This document shows, in pieces, positions 8,046 through 16,633 of a DNA stretch of 64,000 nt. Each line of letters starts with the position of its first letter. Position 1 is the first letter of the stretch. Source of the stretch: Crocinitomicaceae bacterium (lineage in GTDB: Bacteria > Bacteroidota > Bacteroidia > Flavobacteriales_D > Crocinitomicaceae); the NCBI GenBank assembly GCA_016719925.1, contig JADJYC010000003.1:372001-436000 (forward strand), written 5' to 3'. The notes below the pieces were generated by a model. It had not been told where the DNA came from, made no database searches, and saw only the letters and a list, made by a program, of their open reading frames with translations. A program made the position numbers and the translations under genes.

Positions 8046-10248
8046 TCAGTTTTTGTCAATTGTATATCTGATTCCAAAATAATATCTGCGTGGCTGCAAA
8101 GGGCCAAATGCGTATGAAGTATCAAATGTGGAATCAAAAGGATTTTGCGGATTAATTAGCGGTGATGGCTGCGTATAATTCAGTATGTTTTTCACTCCTG
8201 CAAAAAGTTCCAGCGGAAATTTAAAGCGCTTTGTGATTTGCACATGCTGTAAAGAATACCAGGGAGAAATTTCATCTCTTTCAAAGGGTGCATCAAAAGT
8301 TGGAAGGTTCTGAGGTCCCATTATTTTTCCGGTGTAATTAATACTCAGTTTTGCTTTTTTCCATTCATATCCTACTGCAAAAGTGGAAGAAAATGCAGGA
8401 ACAAAAAGCTGTTCTTCTTTGAGTTTTCCGAGGACATCATCCTGAATGATTTCATAGACATCCATCCACGTTGCTCCTGCTCTGAATTGCAATGGTATTT
8501 TTTTAAACTGATGAAAAAGAGCAACAGAAATTCCACGGCTGATACCAAATCCTTCCAGATTTTCATAAACAATCAGATTAGGATCCTGTTCATAATCTGC
8601 AATAATTTTATTTTGAAAATACGTATAGAATAAATCAACATCAAAATTTCCATATCCCCAGAAATTGTATGTATAATTAAAATTTATAGTCAGATTCTGA
8701 GATCTTTCCGGATTCAGTTTTTCAAGAATGACAATTTCTCTTGAACCGCTTACAAAAGCATGATCTTCTGTTGCCAGATACACTTCCCTGAAACCTGAAC
8801 CATAATTAATACGCATAGAGGTAAAATCTCCAAAATCTTTTTTCAGACTAAATCTGGGAGAAAAAATCAATCCATGACTGACATGATAATCCAGGCGGAC
8901 ACCTGAAAGTAAAATCAGTTTTTCAGTTATGTTGAATTCATGCTGACTGAAAATGCCCGGAACAAATTTCTGCTGATCCGTTGATGAAGTTGTATTGTCT
9001 TCATAACTGATCCATTTATTTGTCAAACCTGTAAGCAAATGATGACGCCGGTTAAATGATTTGTCCCAGATAAGATTTGAAAATAGAACTGTTTGATTTG
9101 CTGCGTAGTTTACGGTTCCGTACCACGAATTCTGTACATGATTATTTGCAGAAAAATCAAGTCTGACACCTTTCAGAAATTCAGGACGGTAAGATCCTAT
9201 TAGCTCAATTCGCTTAGTACTTATAAACTCACCGTAAACAGAATCACTTCCTTTTAAATTTTCATTCCAGTTCATCTGGCCGCCAAATCTGTCTTCATTA
9301 TAATATCGTGCGGCAAAACTGAAAACCTGATGCTGATTTTTATTTTGAAAAGTCCATTTATTAAAAAGCGAAATTCTGCTGGTGAGCGGAATGTCTGTAA
9401 AATTATCTTCATTAAAATCCATCTTCATCTGATTGGAATATAAATTCATACTAAGTGAAGTTGCAGTTCTGCTGTTCAGTGTTGGTGCCACGGCAATATC
9501 TGATCTGAATTCCTGATGCGAATTGCCATAAATTTCAACATCAGCCAATGGCATTTTACCCGGTGATTTGGTGATAATATTTATGACGCCTCCAACCGCT
9601 TCGGTACCGAATAAGGTTGAAGACGGCCCTTTCACAATTTCAACACGCTGAATCATAGAAGGTGGAATTCCGTTGAATCCATAAACAGAAGACAAGCCGC
9701 TGACAATTGGCATTCCGTCAATCAGTACCAGCGTATAAGGACCTTCCATACCGTTGATGTGAATATCATTGGTTCCGCACACACCACAATTGACTTGTTC
9801 CTGCACCCCGTTCACTGTTTGAAGCGCTTCAATAACACTGTTAACCGGATTGATTTTAAAAAACTGCGGAGATAAAACTTCCAATTTTCACAGGAGATCT
9901 GGACAAAGAAACTTCACGCATGTTACCGGTTACAACCACCATATTTAATTCCGTTGAAAGGGCAGGAGTTATTCCTATTCTTTCCTCCGGCTGGTCTATC
10001 ACCGCAACAATTTCAGTGAGCAAAAATCCTACAGCAGAAATCTGTAAAATATATTCTCCGTATTCGAGATTTTTAAATTGAGCTCTGCCTGAAGAATCGC
10101 AGATTACTCCCCTCTCAGAATTTTTAATTTTTATCCGGGCATATGAAACCGGCAGACTGTCATTACTCACCACAACATGAAGATTACCAGTCTGGGCCAT
10201 GATTTGCTGACTGATCAAGAGAAGTAATATGCAGGCAATTTTTTTCAG
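8046..10248 (-). CDS. TonB-dependent outer-membrane receptor, probably for metal uptake (frameshifted)
   Basis: The joined protein (about 733 residues) has a signal peptide, a carboxypeptidase-like (CarboxypepD_reg) domain at about 25-105, a plug domain (VLIDGMPIVSG; VEIVKGPSSTLFG) and a long beta-barrel. The barrel's last strand is at the C-terminus (YYFGIRYTI). The frame changes at CC 9881-9882; dropping one base gives SPVKIEVLSP. The signal peptide xKKIACILLLLISQQIMAQ extends upstream of the first TTG (10218) and would need initiation at CTG 10248. The plug contains NCGVCGTNDIH, a possible metal-binding cysteine pair. As first gene of the metal-import operon it likely brings the metal or metallophore across the outer membrane. 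Confidence 0.85.
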
Positions 10249-10266
10249 TTCCGGTGAAATTATTTA

Positions 10267-10274
10267 CAAACATA
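10267..10274 (-). promoter_or_regulatory. -7 promoter box for the metal-import operon
   Basis: On the minus strand the sequence reads TATGTTTG, an exact fit to the Bacteroidota -7 consensus TAnnTTTG. It lies about 20 bases before the probable CTG start of the receptor gene. The operator at 10286-10301 falls where the -33 element should be. Confidence 0.6.
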
Positions 10275-10285
10275 GACAAAATATT

Positions 10286-10301
10286 TTTAGGCTCACCTAA
10301 A
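10286..10301. promoter_or_regulatory. Predicted DtxR/MntR-type operator
   Basis: TTTAGG-ctca-CCTAAA is a perfect inverted repeat with a four-base spacer, and AT-rich arms extend the symmetry outward. It closely resembles operators of DtxR/SirR/MntR-type repressors (TTTAGG and CCTAAA half sites). It lies between the divergent receptor and OsmC genes and overlaps the -33 region of the receptor promoter, so binding there should block transcription. The cognate repressor is probably encoded at 7356-8042 in the same operon. Confidence 0.65.
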
Positions 10302-10348
10302 TATTTTCTATTTATTTCAGAAAAATCAATCGATTGTACAACAATTCC

Positions 10349-10356
10349 TACCTTTG
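10349..10356 (+). promoter_or_regulatory. -7 promoter box for the osmC-like gene
   Basis: TACCTTTG fits TAnnTTTG and ends 19 bases before the ATG at 10376. The same intergenic region carries the DtxR-type operator about 50 bases upstream, so metal control of this gene is possible but less direct. Confidence 0.5.
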
Positions 10357-10375
10357 TTAGACTCAAAAAATAAAC

Positions 10376-10795
10376 ATGGAACAACACTTGGTCAATACCC
10401 GCTGGAAAGATGGAATGCATTTTATTGCAGATGCTCCGGGTGGAAAAATAAACATTGACGCAGCAGAAGATATCGGCGGAAAGGGAAAAGGCAACCGTCC
10501 CAAACCACTCATGCTTGCTTCGCTTGCAGGCTGTACCGGAATTGATATGATTTCTCTGATAAAAAAAATGCGGATAGCAGCAGTAGTTGAAAATATTATT
10601 GTAGAAGGAATTCTGGCAGAAGAACATCCTAAAATGTATCATACCGTTTCAATAAAATATATTTTCAACGCATCAGAAACTGAAAGACCTAAACTGGAAA
10701 AAGCCGTTGAACTTTCCTTTAATAAATACTGCGGAGTGATTGCGATGTTTAAATCTTTTGCCAAAGTATCATACAGTATTGAGCTGACCCATTAA
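10376..10795 (+). CDS. OsmC/Ohr-family peroxidase-like protein
   Basis: The 139-residue protein shows the two conserved cysteines of the OsmC fold: one in the central helix (SLAGCTGIDMISLIKKMR) and one in KYCGVIAMF near residue 120. In OsmC/Ohr these reduce organic peroxides with dithiol donors. It is divergent from the metal-import operon and shares its regulatory region, and it is followed 11 bases later by bioF. Oxidative-stress protection next to Mn or Fe import would make sense, but that is inference. Confidence 0.85.
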   Translation: MEQHLVNTRWKDGMHFIADAPGGKINIDAAEDIGGKGKGNRPKPLMLASLAGCTGIDMISLIKKMRIAAVVENIIVEGILAEEHPKMYHTVSIKYIFNASETERPKLEKAVELSFNKYCGVIAMFKSFAKVSYSIELTH

Positions 10796-10806
10796 TCTGA
10801 ACGGAA

Positions 10807-11889
10807 ATGAAAACTCCAAAAAGTATTCTGGAAAAAATTAATCAGCGAAAATCTGAAAATGCTTTTCGTGTTTTGATGGTTCAGGGTAATAAGGTGGATT
10901 TTTTTTCAAATGATTATCTGGGCGCTTCCAAAATTCCTTTTGAAGGACAAATGAATTACGGGAGTACCGGTTCCAGATTAATTTCCGGAAATTCAAAATA
11001 TACTGAAAGACTTGAATCTTATCTTGCTGGTTTTTATCAGCAGGAATCAGGTTTACTTTTTAATTCAGGATACGATGCCAACCTGAGTATTTTTTCCTGC
11101 ATTCCGCAGAGGGGTGATACAATTATTTATGATGAACTGGTGCATGCTTCTATCCGGGATGGTATCCGGTTAAGTCTTGCCCGCTCCTATTCATTCCGTC
11201 ACAATGATCTGGATGATCTGAAATCAAAAATTGAACAGGCGGATGGTACAATTTATATCGCCGTTGAAAGTATTTATTCAATGGATGGCGATGAAGCTCC
11301 GCTTGAATTATTATGTGAATTATGCGAAGCAAAAAATCGCTATCTAATTGTTGATGAAGCTCACTCCGGCGGATTATATGGTGACGGAGGAAATGGATTA
11401 GTCAGTGAAAAACTGCTCGATCAGGAAGTATTCTGCAAGCTGATTACTTTTGGAAAAGCTTACGGCAGTCATGGCGCGTTGGTACTTTCATCAAAAGATG
11501 TCAGAGATTACCTGGTAAATTTTGCCCGCCCTTTTATCTATTCAACAGCACCCTCCTTTCATGCACAGGAACGCATTGAGTTTGTTGTTAATCACGTTGC
11601 ACACATGGATACTGAAAGGAAAAAACTAAGAGAAAATATTCTATACTTCAAATCCAAACTGCACGAACTGAATCTGAAATTTGTTGAAAGTGATTCGCCC
11701 ATACAGTGTATTTTAATTTCAGGAAATGACGAAGTAAAATATGCCGCAGACAAAATTCTGAATGCGGGTTTTGCAGTAAAGGCAATCCTTTCTCCTACCG
11801 TTCCAAAAGGAGAAGAGCGAATAAGGATTTGTCTTCACAGCTATAATTCAAAACCTGAAATTGACGGACTTTTAAATTGTCTTAAATGA
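10807..11889 (+). CDS. bioF: 8-amino-7-oxononanoate synthase (BioF-like, PLP enzyme)
   Basis: A fold-type I PLP enzyme of the alpha-oxoamine synthase family, 360 residues. Visible motifs are FFSNDYLGAS at the start, STGSRLISGNS, VESIYSMDGDEAPL, the PLP-ring Asp in VDEAHSGG and the Schiff-base Lys in TFGKAYGSHGA. BioF condenses pimeloyl-ACP/CoA with alanine in biotin synthesis. Kbl (2-amino-3-ketobutyrate ligase) has the same fold, but the ATGA overlap with a dethiobiotin synthetase gene makes BioF the better call. No bioA, bioC or bioH is seen in the window. Confidence 0.88.
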   Translation: MKTPKSILEKINQRKSENAFRVLMVQGNKVDFFSNDYLGASKIPFEGQMNYGSTGSRLISGNSKYTERLESYLAGFYQQESGLLFNSGYDANLSIFSCIPQRGDTIIYDELVHASIRDGIRLSLARSYSFRHNDLDDLKSKIEQADGTIYIAVESIYSMDGDEAPLELLCELCEAKNRYLIVDEAHSGGLYGDGGNGLVSEKLLDQEVFCKLITFGKAYGSHGALVLSSKDVRDYLVNFARPFIYSTAPSFHAQERIEFVVNHVAHMDTERKKLRENILYFKSKLHELNLKFVESDSPIQCILISGNDEVKYAADKILNAGFAVKAILSPTVPKGEERIRICLHSYNSKPEIDGLLNCLK

Positions 11890-12503
11890 AAAAATATTTT
11901 GTCACCGGAATTGGAACAGATGTGGGTAAAACGATTTGTGCTGCCATTTTGGTCAAAGCGCTTAAGGCAGATTACTGGAAACCGGTCCAGGCCGGCAGTC
12001 TGGAATTTACAGATACCATGAAAGTTAAAAGTCTCATTCCGGATGGCTCAGTTACTTTTTTTCCTGAGCAGTTTCGATTAAATTCAGCACTGTCTCCACA
12101 CGCAGCGGCAAAAATTGACGGAATTGAAATAAAACTTTCTGACTTTATTTTACCACAAACAAAATCAAATCTTGTTATTGAAGGTGCCGGTGGATTAATG
12201 GTTCCATTGAATGACAAGGGAGAACTGGTTGTTGATCTTATCGCACATTTTAATGCATCCGCCATTCTTGTTTCACAAAATTATCTGGGAAGTATCAATC
12301 ATACGCTGTTAAGTGTTGAAGCATTAAAATCAAGAGGAGTTGAAATTGCCGGCATCATCTTCAATGGCGAATCAAATGCGGAATCTGAAAACATAATTTT
12401 ATCAGTAAGCGGATTGAAATGTATCGGAAGGGTTCAGCAAACAAGTCATATTAAACCCAAATTTATTGATGAAGAATCCAGAAAAATCAGCCTGGATATT
12501 TAA
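11886..12503 (+). CDS. bioD: Dethiobiotin synthetase
   Basis: The protein (205 residues) starts FVTGIGTDVGKT, the BioD P-loop. Other motifs are KPVQAG (substrate lysine), SPHAAAKIDG and EGAGGLMVPLND, all characteristic. It carboxylates 7,8-diaminopelargonic acid using ATP in the step before biotin synthase. The start ATGA overlaps the bioF stop, so the two are co-translated. It converges with the GreA-like gene on the other strand, with a four-base overlap. bioB lies separately at 19620-20717. Confidence 0.93.
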   Translation: MKKYFVTGIGTDVGKTICAAILVKALKADYWKPVQAGSLEFTDTMKVKSLIPDGSVTFFPEQFRLNSALSPHAAAKIDGIEIKLSDFILPQTKSNLVIEGAGGLMVPLNDKGELVVDLIAHFNASAILVSQNYLGSINHTLLSVEALKSRGVEIAGIIFNGESNAESENIILSVSGLKCIGRVQQTSHIKPKFIDEESRKISLDI

Positions 12504-12967
12504 CAGATTTCTGTAATACGAATTTGTTTTCCGTTCAATTCAAAAAATTCACCGTCCGGTGCTTTTCTTCTTTTTTTAATCTCTGATACAACTGGAGAAT
12601 CCGATGAAACGATAAAATAATCTTTGTCATTTACTGAAATTTTACCGGCAGCAACAGCAACAAAATAAGCGGCATAGTCTGTTTGAATAATTTTGCCGGC
12701 AAGATTGTTTTTTTCAGACTGAAGATGTTCAGCCTGTTTTAATTCAATCAGCATTTTTTCTGCATTGGCTAACTGGGCAGACAACCGTTCCACTTCCAGC
12801 TGCATCATTGCCCGTGAGGTATCATGCTTGTCTCCGGCCGTACTTTTTGATTCCTGATTGGCAGATTCCTGTGAATTGGTTATTGCGGCATTGAGATTTT
12901 CAATCCGTTTATTTACAAATTCATGACAATGCTTAAAGAGCTGTGATTTTAATTCAGTGATTTCCAT
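12500..12967 (-). CDS. GreA/GreB C-terminal-like protein
   Basis: A 155-residue protein with a helical, charged N-terminal half (MEITELKSQLFKHCHEFVNK) and a C-terminal beta domain (GKIIQTDYAAYFVAVAAGKI; SSDSPVVSEIKKRRKAPDGE) like the FKBP-type domain of GreA/GreB. The coiled-coil tip acidic residues of true GreA are not evident, so transcript cleavage activity is uncertain. Similar proteins are common in Bacteroidota and are often misnamed 3-oxoacyl-ACP synthase. It is followed upstream, 10 bases away, by a paralogue. Confidence 0.6.
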   Translation of the reverse strand: MEITELKSQLFKHCHEFVNKRIENLNAAITNSQESANQESKSTAGDKHDTSRAMMQLEVERLSAQLANAEKMLIELKQAEHLQSEKNNLAGKIIQTDYAAYFVAVAAGKISVNDKDYFIVSSDSPVVSEIKKRRKAPDGEFFELNGKQIRITEIC

Positions 12968-12977
12968 AAAAAAGAAA

Positions 12978-13440
12978 TCAGATCACATCCAGAATTTCTA
13001 TGACTTTATCGTTGAATTTAATCTTATCTCCCAGTTTTTTTCCTTTGAGAGCTTGTGCAACCGGAGCTGACATAGAAATAGCGAAATAACTTTTTTTCTC
13101 GTGATCAATTTTTCCGGCACTGATTGAAATATAATAATTACCCAAACTGGTAATTACCAAACTTCCGGGAGAAACAGTATTGTTTTCAGCAGAAGGATCA
13201 ATGCGCATCATCTCTTCCTTTAATTTTCGTGCTTCCAGCATATGTTTGGCCTGTTGTTCAGCTTCAATCTGGAAGCATAGCTTTGCTATTATCGTCTTCG
13301 CTGGCGGTATTTTTGGTCTCTTCATTCGCAGAATCCTGTGCACTTTTATAAGCCACAGTTGCCGTTTCTATGCGCTTTTCAGCATAAGCAAGACAAGCCT
13401 TGTGAAGTGCCTCTTTGGGGTTTGATTTCTTCTTTGCCAC
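12978..13440 (-). CDS. GreA/GreB C-terminal-like protein, paralogue (frameshifted)
   Basis: The gene starts at GTG 13440 (AKKKSNPKEALHKACLAYAEKRIETA) and changes frame at GG 13271-13272. Removing one base gives SKAMLQIEAEQQAKHMLEARKL. The joined protein is about 153 residues. It shares with its neighbour the layout KRIE..., SA/SANEE...KNTA, an amphipathic helix, and the C-terminal domain GNYYISISAGKI...SAPVAQALKGKKLGD. The pair looks like a tandem duplication. Function in transcription is inferred from the GreA-like fold only. Confidence 0.6.
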
Positions 13441-13564
13441 GCTATTGAGTTTTGGTGGACAAATGTAAGAATTCCTCCCATCATTCCTAAAACCTGAAAT
13501 AAGTTTAAATGAATCTGAACATTGTTTATTTAGAAACGTTATTAATAATACTGATTTATCTTAC

Positions 13565-13572
13565 TAAATTTG
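13565..13572 (+). promoter_or_regulatory. -7 promoter box for folE
   Basis: TAAATTTG fits TAnnTTTG. It ends 8 bases before ATG 13581 and 20 bases before ATG 13593, which favours the second Met as the true start if a leader is needed. Confidence 0.45.
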
Positions 13573-13580
13573 CGCACTTT

Positions 13581-14264
13581 ATGAAACCGATCATGGATCA
13601 AGAACAACTGGAAAATTTATCTGACAGCGACCGCAACTTATCAAACGCAGGAGATACTCCTATGCGTGCAGATGCTTTTGATATGCCGGACGACCAGAAA
13701 ATAAAAATTATAGAAGAAAAATTTTCAGAAATCATGTTTACGCTTGGTCTTGACCTGACCGACGATAGCCTGAAAGGTACTCCCAAAAGAGTGGCTAAAA
13801 TGTTTGTCAAAGAAATTTTTGGCGGACTGGATCCAAAAAAAGCTCCTACATCTTCAGACTTTGAAAATAAATACAATTACAGTGAAATGCTGGTTGAAAA
13901 AGACATTACCGTTTATTCAACCTGTGAACATCACTTTTTACCCATTGTTGGAAAAGCACATGTGGCTTATTTCTCCAATGGTCATGTTATCGGTCTTTCA
14001 AAAATGAACCGCATCGTTGATTACTATGCTAAACGTCCGCAGGTTCAGGAACGCATGACCATGCAAATTGTCAAACATCTTCAAAAATATCTGGGAACAG
14101 ACGATGTTGCCTGTGTCATTGATGCAAAACATCTTTGTGTTAATTCACGCGGAATCCGTGATATTCAAAGCAGTACAGTAACCAGTGAGTTTGGCGGAAG
14201 ATTTAAAGATGCTGCCGTGAAACAGGAATTCCTGGATTATATTCTGATGAAACTGGATCAGTAA
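13581..14264 (+). CDS. folE: GTP cyclohydrolase I
   Basis: Type I GTP cyclohydrolase, which opens GTP to 7,8-dihydroneopterin triphosphate for folate or pterin synthesis. The catalytic core is intact: zinc ligands in STCEHHFLP and in HLCVNSRGIRD, plus GLSKMNRIVDYYAKRPQVQE for the active-site tunnel. A longer frame opens at 13509, but its extra 24 residues are hydrophobic and precede the promoter box, so they are not part of the protein. The first 45 or so residues are a variable acidic extension. It is alone between the GreA-like pair and the SulP gene. Confidence 0.95.
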   Translation: MKPIMDQEQLENLSDSDRNLSNAGDTPMRADAFDMPDDQKIKIIEEKFSEIMFTLGLDLTDDSLKGTPKRVAKMFVKEIFGGLDPKKAPTSSDFENKYNYSEMLVEKDITVYSTCEHHFLPIVGKAHVAYFSNGHVIGLSKMNRIVDYYAKRPQVQERMTMQIVKHLQKYLGTDDVACVIDAKHLCVNSRGIRDIQSSTVTSEFGGRFKDAAVKQEFLDYILMKLDQ

Positions 14265-14309
14265 ATTTAAGCTGTGACTTTGGGCACAGGCATTTTAGCG
14301 TAGTTTATT

Positions 14310-14317
14310 TACCTTTG
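14310..14317 (+). promoter_or_regulatory. -7 promoter box for the SulP gene
   Basis: TACCTTTG fits TAnnTTTG and ends only five bases before the ATG at 14323. Transcription would start almost at the start codon, so the mRNA may be nearly leaderless. Confidence 0.5.
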
Positions 14318-14322
14318 GCCTG

Positions 14323-16089
14323 ATGGCAGCAAAAACTCCGGTCTTTCCGATTATTTCAAATCTGAAAAATTATTCGGCTGATAAATTCAGGGGTGATTTA
14401 TTTGCAGGTTTAACTGTTGGTGTCATGCTTATTCCGCAAGGTATGGCTTATGCCATGATTGCAGGACTTCCACCCGTGTATGGTTTGTATGCTTCTGTTG
14501 TTCCATTAATTATTTACGCACTTCTTGGAACCTCCAGACAACTTGCTGTGGGACCAGTTGCGATGGACTCACTTTTTGTTGCCGCTACTATTTCCGCCAT
14601 GGCAATTCCGGGATCACCCAAATACATTGAGCTGGCAATTGCACTGGCATTGATGATCGGATTGGCTCAGTTTATTTTTGGTTTAATCCGAATGGGGTTT
14701 CTGGTTAATTTTCTTTCCAAACCTGTTATTGTTGGATTTACCAGCGCTGCAGCTTTGATTATTGCGTTTAACCAATTAGGAAATCTTTTAGGAATTTCAT
14801 TGGAACAGAATAATCAACTGCATTTTATTTTAATTGATCTGGCTGATAAAATTTCTGCTGTTCATCCGGCTACAGTTATTTTTGCTTTAGCCGGGATTGC
14901 TTTTCTGGTTGTAATAAAAAAATTAAATAGAAAATTACCGGCCGGATTATTTCTTGTCATTCTTGGAATTGTTCTTACCTATTTTCTTCATTTGGATCAG
15001 CAGGGAATTTCTATTGTAAAAGATGTTCCTTCAGGACTACCATCACTTACCATAACTAACTTATCATGGGAAGATTTTAAAGCACTTCTTCCTGCTGCAC
15101 TTGCACTCTCACTGATTGCATTTATGGAAGCAATCACCGTAGCAAAAGCAATTGAAGAGAAAAAAAATATTCAGGAAGTAAACGCAAACCGTGAATTAAT
15201 TGCTTTGGGTGCTGCCAACATCGGTGGGTCATTTTTTTCATCGTATCCTGTTACGGGAGGTTTTTCAAGAACTGCAGTAAACAATGAAGCCGGAGCAAAA
15301 ACAACGATGGCCGGAATTTTTGCGGCATTGATTATTCTGCTTACACTACTTTTTATTACAGACCTTTTTTACTTTCTGCCGAAAGTTGTTCTGGCAGTTA
15401 TTATTCTGGTTGCTGTACTCGCATTGATCGATTTTAAATCTCCAAAAAGCTGGTGGAGAACTGATACCGTTGAATTTGTGATGTACGCCATCACTTTACT
15501 GGCAACCCTTTTTATTGGAATTCAGCAGGGAATTTTTCTGGGAGTAGTTGTTTCACTGATTGCTTTGATTTATAAAGTTTCCAATCCTCACATGGCAATT
15601 GTTGGTAAAATTCCGGGAACAAATCTTTACAGAAATGTTGAGCGTTTTGAAAATGCAGAACTGGATCCTGAAATATTGATTGTTCGTTTTGATGCAGGTT
15701 TATTTTATGGCAATTCAGAATTTTTCAGAGACCACATCATCGAGTTTTCAGAAAATAAAAATCAGCAAAATAAACTCGCGGGAAATGAAAAGAAAGTGAA
15801 GGCAATAATTGTTGATGCAAGCGGAATTAATTCTATTGATTCCACATCTGTCTATATGATCAGAAAATTGCTGATTCAGTTCAAAAAGCAAAAAGTACAA
15901 CTTTTGTTCAGCGGATTGATTGGTCCGGTACGTGACAAATTCAATCAAAACAGAATTTATACAGAACTGGGTGAAGAATTTTTCTTTGTCAATATTGAAG
16001 AAGCAGAGCGTTATCTGAAAGGAGAAAAATGTCAGTTCAGCGGAGATGTTGCAAGACAGTCCAATTTTAAGCTTAGAGTGAAACGCTGA
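14323..16089 (+). CDS. SulP-family anion permease with C-terminal STAS domain
   Basis: 588 residues. Residues 1-430 are membrane spans with the SulP signature VGVMLIPQGMAYAMIAGLPP and then VPLIIYALLGTSRQLAVGP. A cytoplasmic STAS domain follows from about residue 450, with IIVDASGINSIDSTSVYMIRK. SulP proteins carry sulfate, bicarbonate or other anions across the inner membrane. There are no sulfate assimilation genes nearby and no carbonic anhydrase, so the substrate cannot be assigned. The gene is complete, and a repeat-rich region follows. Confidence 0.9.
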   Translation: MAAKTPVFPIISNLKNYSADKFRGDLFAGLTVGVMLIPQGMAYAMIAGLPPVYGLYASVVPLIIYALLGTSRQLAVGPVAMDSLFVAATISAMAIPGSPKYIELAIALALMIGLAQFIFGLIRMGFLVNFLSKPVIVGFTSAAALIIAFNQLGNLLGISLEQNNQLHFILIDLADKISAVHPATVIFALAGIAFLVVIKKLNRKLPAGLFLVILGIVLTYFLHLDQQGISIVKDVPSGLPSLTITNLSWEDFKALLPAALALSLIAFMEAITVAKAIEEKKNIQEVNANRELIALGAANIGGSFFSSYPVTGGFSRTAVNNEAGAKTTMAGIFAALIILLTLLFITDLFYFLPKVVLAVIILVAVLALIDFKSPKSWWRTDTVEFVMYAITLLATLFIGIQQGIFLGVVVSLIALIYKVSNPHMAIVGKIPGTNLYRNVERFENAELDPEILIVRFDAGLFYGNSEFFRDHIIEFSENKNQQNKLAGNEKKVKAIIVDASGINSIDSTSVYMIRKLLIQFKKQKVQLLFSGLIGPVRDKFNQNRIYTELGEEFFFVNIEEAERYLKGEKCQFSGDVARQSNFKLRVKR

Positions 16090-16543
16090 TGTGGCAGAAG
16101 TTGGAAAGAAGAAATACTAAGTTGGAAGTACGAAGTTTGAAGTACTTTACACGGAGACTGAGCGTAGCCGAAGTCGAAGTGCGAGGTACGAAGTTGGAAG
16201 TACGAGGTTTATTCGATTCAGTCATTTTTCCGTCTACGGAGGCTGAGGTTCTCGAAGCCGAAGTACGAAGTTGAAGTACGAAGTGCGAGGTTTATTCGAT
16301 TCAGTCATTTTTCCGTCTACGGAGGCTGAGGTTCTCGAAGCCGAAGTATGAAGTTGGAAGAAAGGAGTGCGAAGTTGGAATGAAGAAGTACGAAATTTGA
16401 CGTAAGAATTTATAATTGCGACAACCAATACAGCATCGCTATAATCCTGCTTGAATTTCTCACCTCATTGAAATTAATCCAACAATCTCCCTTGCCACTA
16501 AATTCATTATCCTGAATCCTCTATCCTACCCCTTTTTCTTCTG
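16090..16543. repeat. Intergenic GAAGT-rich repeat tract with an 83-base tandem duplication
   Basis: No gene is credible here. From 16090 to about 16400 the sequence is built from short units such as AAGTTGGAAGTACGAAGT. Within it a block of about 62 bases (16203-16264, starting CGAGGTTTATTCGATTCAG) recurs almost exactly at 16286-16347, a period of 83. Each block contains GAGGCTGAGGTTCTCGAAGCC, and a related GACTGAGCGTAGCCGAAGTC occurs at about 16156-16175. These are hairpin-capable sequences of the type scattered through Bacteroidota genomes. From 16400 to 16543 nothing is recognised. Confidence 0.65.
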
Positions 16544-16573
16544 CCCCTGTCAGCTTGAAGCATTCAGGCAGGC
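16544..16573. repeat. 30-base interrupted palindrome, copy 1
   Basis: The sequence begins CCCCTGTCAGCTTGAAGC and ends ATTCAGGCAGGC. It is the reverse complement, with two mismatches, of 19577-19606. Each copy can fold as a hairpin with CCTGNCNG and CNGNCAGG arms. It lies just before the rlmB promoter. Confidence 0.6.
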
Positions 16574-16621
16574 TTTGCCCTTTGTCCTTAGCTCCCTAAT
16601 CAACACTAAAAAACTTTCCCT

Positions 16622-16629
16622 TACCTTTG
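16622..16629 (+). promoter_or_regulatory. -7 promoter box for rlmB
   Basis: TACCTTTG fits TAnnTTTG and ends four bases before ATG 16634, again implying a very short or absent leader. Confidence 0.45.
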
Positions 16630-16633
16630 TTTT

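Noticed and set aside
12500..13440. Calling the GreA-like pair 3-oxoacyl-ACP synthase
   Set aside because: No thiolase fold or catalytic Cys is present; the name is a known type of wrong transfer in this phylum.
16089..16428. Short reading frames and a possible CRISPR-like array in the GAAGT tract
   Set aside because: Units are irregular, with no constant spacers between identical repeats and no cas genes nearby; the frames are translated simple repeat.
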